Source: Stichopus chloronotus
Taxonomy: Eukaryota > Echinodermata > Holothuroidea > Aspidochirotida > Stichopodidae
Direction: 5' to 3'
NCBI GenBank assembly: GCA_021234535.1
Contig: CM037829.1
Span: 32,673,976-32,737,975, forward strand
DNA length: 64,000 nucleotides
In this document: one piece after another, positions 15,201-24,815 of the stretch
Numbering within the stretch: the first letter of the stretch is position 1
Layout: every line of letters begins with the position of its first letter
Program-made: the position numbers and the translations under genes
The notes under the pieces: generated by a model
Seen by the model: only the letters and a program-made list of their open reading frames with translations
What the model was told of the DNA's origin: nothing
Databases searched by the model: none

Positions 15201-18200
15201 ACCTTTGACCTCCACCACAAACAACAGGGATCATCCACTCAATATGACCAACCCACACATCAAGTATGACATCAGTCACAGTTACCCTTCTGGAGATATT
15301 GTGTTTACAAGGTTTTTACCATTTGACCTCTGGTGACCTCAAATGACCTTTGACCTCCACCACAAACAATAGGGATCATCTACTCAATATGACCAACCAA
15401 CACACTTTGCATGACATCAGTCACAGTTACCATTCTTGAGATATTGTGTTTACAAGGTTTTCACATTTTGACCTCTGGTGACCTCAAATGACCTTTGACC
15501 TCCACCAAAAACAATAGGGATCATCTACTCACTATGACCAACCCACACACCAAGTATGAAATCATTCATGGTAACCCTTCTTTAGATATCGTGTTTACAA
15601 GCAGCGTCACACACATACACCCGCACATACACACACACACACGACATCACCATCGCATAGATTCCTTCGGCCTTCGGCAAGGAATCAAAAATGGGGTTTA
15701 AACAATGACTTTGACATATTCCTCAGAATTTGACTTTCACTGACAAATTTTCAGCTCATATTCCAGCATTAATTTTTGATAAGTGATGACTCCATGACCA
15801 GACAAATTCCCACGGTGGACATATCTCTCCCTAAAAGAGGAAGCCCCTCCAACAAAAGAAATTGATAAGGTTCTTGTACTCAATGTGGTACACCTACATA
15901 TGAGATCTGTCCCTTCTTGAGCTATCATGTCTGCAAGATTTTCAAAATTTGACCTTTGTTGACCTCCACAAAAAACAATAGGGTTCTTCTATTCAATGTT
16001 GTACACCCACATAGCAAATATGAGATCTGTTCAAGCTTCTCTTCTTGAGATATCATGCTTACAAGCTTTCACAATTTAATTCCTATTGACCCCAAATGAC
16101 TTTTGACCCCCCAAAAAGGGTTCTTGTACTCAATCTTGTACATCTACATACCAAATATGAGATCTGTCCAAGCCTCCCCTTCTTGAGATGATGTGTTTAC
16201 AAGGTAGTGAGTGCATTATGGACATGCATACATACACACACACACACATGTATGCATGATTAAACGGTTACAATTTTCATTGAAACCAAACATAAACCTT
16301 TCATTTTTTAGAGTCTTATAAAGATGAGATACATTCAGTCAACCAACCAAAGTGTTTCCTTGATAATTTGATTTTCTTTTTTTTTTTCATTTTCCTTTTT
16401 AAATAATGAAAATGTGTCAAAATAAATGAATGAGGGCTACCCTAGCTTTGTGCTTGGCAAACATCAGCATCTGTGGATCAATGGGAATGCCAGGTTGCTG
16501 CATGGCCAGACAGAGCCACATGTTGTAGAGAGGCAGAGCCCCAGCAGAGAGGTCAGCGACCGACGCACTGTCAAGGATAGCATCCCACACCTGAAAAAGA
16601 GAACACACATAGTAAAAGATAAAATTTAAGTATAGATACACTGACCCAAACATACGATAATAATAATTAGGCCTTGAAGGGCAGTTACTTTACGACGCTC
16701 AGTGGCCACACGAGTGAGGAGGGGACCTGTGGCTTTCATACTACAACTTCACACCAGGTGACCACCAAATCAACAATTCTGGATCAAACTTGACCACATT
16801 TAGAGTGGATACATCTGACTGTTACCTACTTTGATTTTGTGTTTTCTTATTTATTCAGCCTAACATTGATAAAATACATGTGATGATTTCTCCAAACACT
16901 AATCAATTTTGTTTACACAAGTTTGCAAACTTTAATCAACATGATATTTTGAAATATATAATACACCCTGATCATGACTGAAAAAAAAAAGATTCTAAAC
17001 CCCAAACTCTACCATTTTCAACCACATCTTTCAGACATCTTCAAAGTTTCTCTCCTCACCTTTTCGATCGTTTGCACAATGTCCGTCGATGTTTCCAGGA
17101 TGCACCTCTGGTAAATATGTCTCAGAGCGTCAGTCAAAATTGGTTTCAGCCACAGCTTCGACGTCTCCTAAATAAAATCGAGGAAAACCCCAAACAAAAC
17201 CGAAGTATTGTTCGACAAAAGTGAAAATTTTCCACACAGCATGAAAGTTTGAGTAACAATCAAGGTCGGTGATTTTTGAAAGGTTATTGGTACAAAATAG
17301 TTTACACTGTCAGGCATCAGGAAAGAATCTCCCGAGATAGTAATCTTCAGGAGTTTCCCATCATATTCTTGATCAAGGTAGCAACAACTAAAATTACATG
17401 AGTCCCATCACATAACCAAGGCATGTAGTGGCAAACAAGAGTCATTCTGTAATTTCAGCACTGCTAAAAACAAACCGAAATGCAGGAAAAATACTGAAAT
17501 ACACAGCAAAGTGCTAGAAATCACAAACTCTGCTGAACTGGTTCCCATTATGGTAACAGGCTAGGAAACATTACTGAGTGAGTAATCAACTACCTACCCT
17601 CATGTTCTGTGTATCTGCATAAATTGCTCCCTCAAGACATAATAACAAAACCTTTTAATTTTTTGTGTTAATTCTATTTGGGAGCAAAGCATTCTTTTTT
17701 TAGGGAGATGAGACTGGTGAACAACTTGATAAATCGTGAATGTTGTTCAATGGGGCACTTAAATTAGTGACTAATGACTCAATGAGGTAAAAAGTTTACA
17801 ATGTGTTGTCTTCACTTTGAAGCTGAATAACTAACATTTTTGCAGATGGAATCAAATCAAGAACTGCCAGTGTTAAAAAAATGTTACTTTTCCATTTGTT
17901 GAAACCTCACCTTTTTGTCTGACCCTACTAAAGCAAGAAGTGTGTTCAGAGCAGCCACTCTGACTGAGGTGCTATTGTGAGAGAGGAACGGCCACAGCCT
18001 CGGGACCAACTCGGTCAACCTCTGGGTACTTGAATCGTCATTGCCATGGCAACCGCTGCTTCCAAGGTGACTGCTTGGATGTGAGAGTAATGCAGCCAGC
18101 AGCATCATTACACTGCTGGTGGATGCAGTGAGGTCATCGAGGTCCAACAGCGTGTCCCACAAGATGGTGAAGATAGGAGACAACTGTATCAAGACATTTA

Positions 18201-21200
18201 ATGAAGTATGTTGAGGAGTATGTTGTAACATCAGACATAAATTGCATCAAGTTGATTTTGCACAGCGGAAAAAGTGAAATGATTTAATAATAAAAATGAA
18301 CTGCAGATAAAGACAAATGCAATTAGGATTCCTGATGGCACAGAGTCAGCATTTATGCCTTAAAAAAATTCACATCTCTTAAATATAGACATGAGCCTTT
18401 TTTATGGGAAACATGAAGGAATAAAGGAAATAAATTTAATCAACTGCAGTAATATACTCATAATTCACTTGGAAGGCGGAGAGGTAGCATCCATGACTCA
18501 CCCGTTCAGGATACGACTCAGTGAGGATACCGGTTACAGGGATGAGAGCAGCAGCCGCCACAGCCCGTACATCATCATCCACATCTTCTAAGCCACTGAC
18601 GATGAAGGGCAAACAGACTCGCAGCAGCTCTTCTGTCATCTCCTGTTGTAAAATTGAACAAATACAAGATCACTTCTTGAAAATGGTTTACAGGAAATAC
18701 ATTCTCAGGCTGTATCTCAACAGCTCATGTACAAATACTTGTTCCATCGATTGGACGCTCGTAGAAATGTGCAGCAGCAAGTTACTGGCTCCTACAAGGG
18801 CATTTGTCAGGCAGCTGTTGCGACCTCTATGCGACAAGCTGCAACCTAGCAGCAGATAGACCAAACTGCGTGACTGATTCACAAACTAACTCGTAATTGC
18901 TTACATTTCTTTTAATGTTTAGTAATCAGCACAAAATTGGCATACTAGAAGAGATATAGCAAAATGAATCTTTTGAGTCAGGTTCTTCTGATGGATACCA
19001 CTAGTGAAGAAATTATTGACTAATCTGACATTCTACATCCATGCCCCCCCCCCCCCAACCAACCTCCATTGCTTTTGCACAGTAGTGTGGACCCAGTTTA
19101 CATCAATGATATGTGTCCACACGTTTGCTGTTTCTCAATTGTCAACCTCCTTTCTAACATATTCTTTTTTTGATAGTATGATGCAGAACAGACATTACTG
19201 TACAAGTGATGTAATTGGTGTCTCCATGGTAACAGCCATTTGATACAAACCTTTCTTACAGCCAGCAGATACTTCAAGCCCAGCAGTCCACCATGTCTGG
19301 TCTCCCACCGAGGTTGTTCTAGTAACTTTAACAGTATAGACATGACACCATGTACACCCTCTGGTGTCATGTGATGCAGCACTACGCCCAGACTCTGTGC
19401 GCAGGTTTCCCTGACTGGCGCTACGACCTGAAAAGAAAGTGAACAAAGTAACATCTGCAGGATATTTGGACTTTAGCGCTTACTTCAAAATTCAAGGGAC
19501 GAAATGGTGTGAACAAACTGAAATAGTGGGTTTTCACTGACCAATGTCTGAACTGGATAGCAGTTAATCATTTTTGAGTGGCAGATGTTGAACAGACACT
19601 GCAGTGCGAATAAGTTGAAAACTTAAATCACTTAAATATGAGCCACAAGCAAAATTGGGGTTTCAGTTTCAAATAATTTGGGAGAGAATTCGACTTTTTA
19701 AGGATAAAAAAAAATCCATTGATTCGCGACTGTTGCAAAGCTCATGTGAGATTGAACCACAAACTGGGCTGCCACGGGTCACAAATTGTGATGCAAAATC
19801 TGTTATTCCCCCCTTGCAATTAAACTTTCAAAAGCAGTAAACCGGTTTTAAAGTCCCTAAACAACTTTTCTTCAACAAACTTTATGTCTTGTGATTCACT
19901 TGTCTTGATAAATGTGATTAAACAGATTTCATAAAATCTGATCACTGACAATCACTGTGGGTCTCTCACAGTGTTCAGACATGTCTATCTTTCTTATTGA
20001 ATATGGTAACCAAACTCACAGAACTGGTATGTACAAGCAATCTGATGCAATCCAGTAGAACAATTCATTTTGTCATTTTCATCTTATGAAGACAATCGTC
20101 GGAAATTTTTGTTGCAAATCATGAATTTGTCATACATTTGTCAGGTTACATATTGCTTAGTGGTGAGGTATACTGCAAACAAAAACTTTACAAATGAGCA
20201 ATAATTCCCCCATTTTAAGTGCATTGGCATCATGTTTGAATACATCATGTAAAAATTACATCAATTAAAGCACAAACAGTACGCATGATGCATTTTTGAA
20301 TGAAAGAATAATCAACGCTGGGCCATGCATTAATAGCAGGATAATGAACAATCAGGAATTAATGCAAGCGATTCGAGAGGGCGTAGTCCGAGTGCACGCA
20401 GCAACGGCGTTAACCCCCAAGAGTATATCATCCTACGTTTCATGCACGGGTTCAAAGTTGACTAACCTTGTCCATACATACAAAATGAGAGTTTGATAAA
20501 ATGAAGACAAAACAAAAGAAAACAACCACATTAACATTTAAAACAATTTAACTGTCATTGAATACCGAAGGAACATCCAATAGAAAAAAAAAAAAGAGAT
20601 GAAATGAACTTACCTCATCAGACACAAAATCACCAAACCTATCCAGAGCTAGCACACACATCAGCCTCAGTGCCATATCTTCAAGCCATGAGTTATTCAG
20701 AGCATCTTGCTGAAATATAGAAAAAATGTCAAAAAAGTAGAAAAAAAAAACAAGGACGCACAATTGTGAACATCATTTAAAATGAAAATCTCTGTAAAAC
20801 ACATCTCGGATCTTCACAGAAAGTGGGAAAGTTGCTCCAAGAATTTTATCATCTTGCTTGTGTTCTGACAGCAGTTTTCAGGCATGACTGTTACTCTCAT
20901 GGAAATGGCAAAAAAGTGAATACCACTAAAACAATGAGATATCACACTTTTAACTGAAAGAAACAACTGATACCAATGCTGATTCTGTATGAAGTATACA
21001 CCTCACAATAATCAAAATTTAAAAACAATAAGACATAAGTTAAGACACCTTGTCCTCCCTTAAATTCATGTCTTCAAAAAAGTTTCCCTGCATGATTCGA
21101 CATGGCGAGATAACCAAACACACTGTCAGGGGTTAAAAAGTGTACACTTGAGAAGACATAACCATGCATTGGTGAGAAGTGGCTGATAAAAGAGACAACA

Positions 21201-24200
21201 GATGAAAAAGATCTTACATCAGGGAAAAAAATGAAAATCAACAAATACCAAGGCACTAAAATGAAAAATGTACAATAAATAACAGAGCTGACCAATAGCA
21301 CCAGGTAAAATCCTAAACAAAAGGATTGTTGAAGAAAAAAGCATCACCTGATCCAGAGGATACTGCACGGATCTACCGGCGCTCTGCCCGTGGGCCTTCA
21401 CCACCTCTCGGATTCCGGTCGCCGCACCGTGTCTTATCTCCCAGGACGAGTGGAAGAGATCACAGCTGAGCTGCTCGCAAAAGGACGTGAAGCACCATTC
21501 ACCGGGCTGAGAGACGATGTAACAAACAGATTCAAGCAAATGATGAAACTGAAACAGTTTTCAATTTATGCAGTACAGAAAGAAATCAGTGGACTAAAGT
21601 AAGAGACACTTTGATACTGAACCTCTTCAATATTGTCAGACCACATAAGGATCCATCCTGTCTTGTATAAGTGACAATCAACGAGATAAAAATGTATTTA
21701 GAATAACTCCACTTCGCTTTCAAAGAAAGTACAAAGAAAGTGCACATACGATTTTGAGAGAAAGAAGGTACCTGACTTTTCACTCACCCTACCATCCAAT
21801 TTTGCTTGCCTCTCAGTTTCAACACGTTAGAATGATACCAATGTTTGAAAGAAACAGAGACTTACCTCTTCCTGGAAAGCTGTCCCATCTACTTGTTCCA
21901 CGCTTAATTTGACTTTCTTATTGGGAGGTGCTGAAGAGGACTTATCTCCTGAACTGTTTGTCAAGAAAACAAAAATTTCTAAAACGTTCATTTGGGAGAA
22001 ATTACAAATGTGACTTTAATTGCAATTTTTTGAAATGGCACATTTTAAGCACCATGCCACTGGGCTCATGATACTGCAATCAACAGGTTGCATTTACCAA
22101 AACAACTCAACTTTCACATCACGGATGCAACTACATTCCCCTTTTCAACTGCTTTCAATCACTCTTGCGACACCTTTTGTTTCCAAGGGGACTGTAAACT
22201 GAGTCAAGGAGAAGCAAACCCTTTGTGGCAATGAACTAGATAAAATGCTCTTTACTGTATCTACTGAAGTCATTTTGAGCAGTTCACACCACATTTAACA
22301 TGAGAAAAAGGACTGTCCTCTCCCATTCTTGGATGCTTTATCTTCCAGTTCCTTTCTAAAATGACTAAAACCCAGTAAAACCGCTCAAGTGGATGCAAAC
22401 CCACCACTAAAATAAGGATGCATTTCACTTCAGTGACAATTTTGAGAATTTGAGATGGATGTTATCTGGTTTTATGTAATCCTGAGCTGATACTGTAACT
22501 GCACAATATTTTGTCATTGTGAGTCATTTGAAAGAAGCCTGCAGACATTTAGATGAAACTAGCAAAACATCATTATGCGACCAATACTGGAGCCACTCAT
22601 TAAGCTGTTGGTACCGCAGGACAGCATGCAATAACAATGCTACATCACCCCTGACTTGCTTGAAATGGTAATATTGCATGCCAAATGTGTACGTTAACCT
22701 TGTCAGAATGGTGCAAGCTGACGGTAGCTTGACATGTTCTCACCTACTGCTCTGAATCTCTCCCTCCCTTGACCGCTGCTTGGCAAGGACTTTGGCTCTC
22801 CTCTTCGCCCTGTTTTTCTCTCTGGAGCTCATTCCGGGGTTGATGCTGGCCATTTCCTTTGCAATCAAATCTGCTGCATTTTCCTGTTCAGTGAAGGAAG
22901 GAGCAGAAGTGAATTCAGCTTCAGATTCACTGACACAAACGCAATATCACCTGGTAAAGCTCAGAAAGGATGAAGCAAAAGAAAAAAATGTTTCTTTGTT
23001 TCTACTTCTCTCACATCAATGTTTCAGTCGAGTCTCTTGACATCTTCCATGCTAGAGACGTAATATTAGTATATAATATCAGTAACCCTTACAGTGGCTC
23101 TTTTCTCTTTCAAGGTAACTACCTTTGATGAAGCCCTAACTATAATGCAACATGTGCTACCAGGTGCATGAACATACCACTGTCTTTCTCCTGAATGCCA
23201 AAGTAGGAGGTCAAGTCTTCAAAGTAAGCTACGTTGTGAAGAGTAACGACAGTATTTAGCCACTAAATTTCTGAACTCTGCATCAATGACATCAAGACTG
23301 ATGCCCCATGAACAAATACTTGTGACTTTCAAATACTGCAAGTCGAAGAAATTCCTTCTTAAAAATGCACAAAAGTTGGAAAATAAACGAGACCATTGAA
23401 ATGTCAAGACAAGGTTCACTAGCACTGAACATGATGCAGAATGTTGCAGTATTTTTTAAAGTCTATCAATTTAAAACTGACAAAGGGGCATATTGTGGGC
23501 ACAGGTATTCTTGCTGGTTTAAGGATGGCTTTGATTTCCTTCGTCTTTTATGTAGTTTTTGTGCCTTTGTCTTCTCTGTTTGTCTTCTTTTTTTAAGAAA
23601 GTAAACTCCTGACAAGCCCCTCAGAGTTTATTAGCTTACTTCCTTCACATCATGTTTACGGGTTTTGTATTGGAATTATTCTGTACAATATCGTAGTTAC
23701 AAGTTGTGCAAACACAATTAAATGAAACAAAATGAAATGAAACAAAAATTGGAACATTTTCAGCATTTAAACAGATGGAAATAAATCCATTATCTGTTTA
23801 TCAACAAATATACTCCAGGTATGATGCTTACAGTTGGTCTGGTCGCCAGCTTCTGCTCCGTGCTATTCTTCCGGACCATCAAGTCTTCATCGCTGAATAA
23901 GTCACTGGTCTCCATTCCCAGAGCCCCAGCCATCCCTAAGCCAAGTCTCTTCTGCAACATTTTCTTTTGCAACTGAAGACGTTCCTTAGGGTCCATAGCT
24001 GTCAATGAAAGTTGACTCTTTGGTATTGAATAAACTAAACAGGGGAGTATACTTGAATACTTACAAGCAATCTAAGAATTAGAAGTTCTTCCTTAGCAAA
24101 GATGAAACTCGAAACGCAAAATTCAAATCCAGAACATGCCTTTAGCGGTCACAATCAAATATGTTTAAGCCGTGGGTTCCCAAAATCTACGTGACTTCCC

Positions 24201-24606
24201 CTAGATTGGATTTAAAAATCCTATAAATGCAGTAGTGAAGGGAACGTGCAATATTACTTCAAATTCACTGACGACCTTGGGGTGTCATTTTTTTATAAAA
24301 CTGTCTCATGCTGTTCATAAACTGTACAGTTTTTGCAGACCATGAGCCGTTTGTTTCTTACCAGCATCTGACTCTTGCTCATATTCTGTTCCAGAGGAAC
24401 CAAGCAACGAGGCGCCATTCTCTAAGACTTTGCCGACATTGAACTTCGAGAATTCCAGGCGATCAGCAGGATTTCGCTCCATCGAAACTGGACTGCTCTC
24501 GGCAGATTCTGCGAAAGTTGAATCGAAAAAGAGATTCAATAATAGTCACATGAAAGTTACATGAAGATCAATTAGGGACCCTAAACAATCCCCTGACTGA
24601 CTGACT

Positions 24607-24649
<43 letters not shown>

Positions 24650-24778
24650 TGACTGACTGACTGACTGACTGACTGACTGACTGACTGACTGACTGACTGA
24701 CTGACTGACTGACTGACTGACTGACTGACTGACTGACTGACTGACTGACTGACTGACTGACTGACTGACTGACTGACT

Positions 24779-24815
<37 letters not shown>

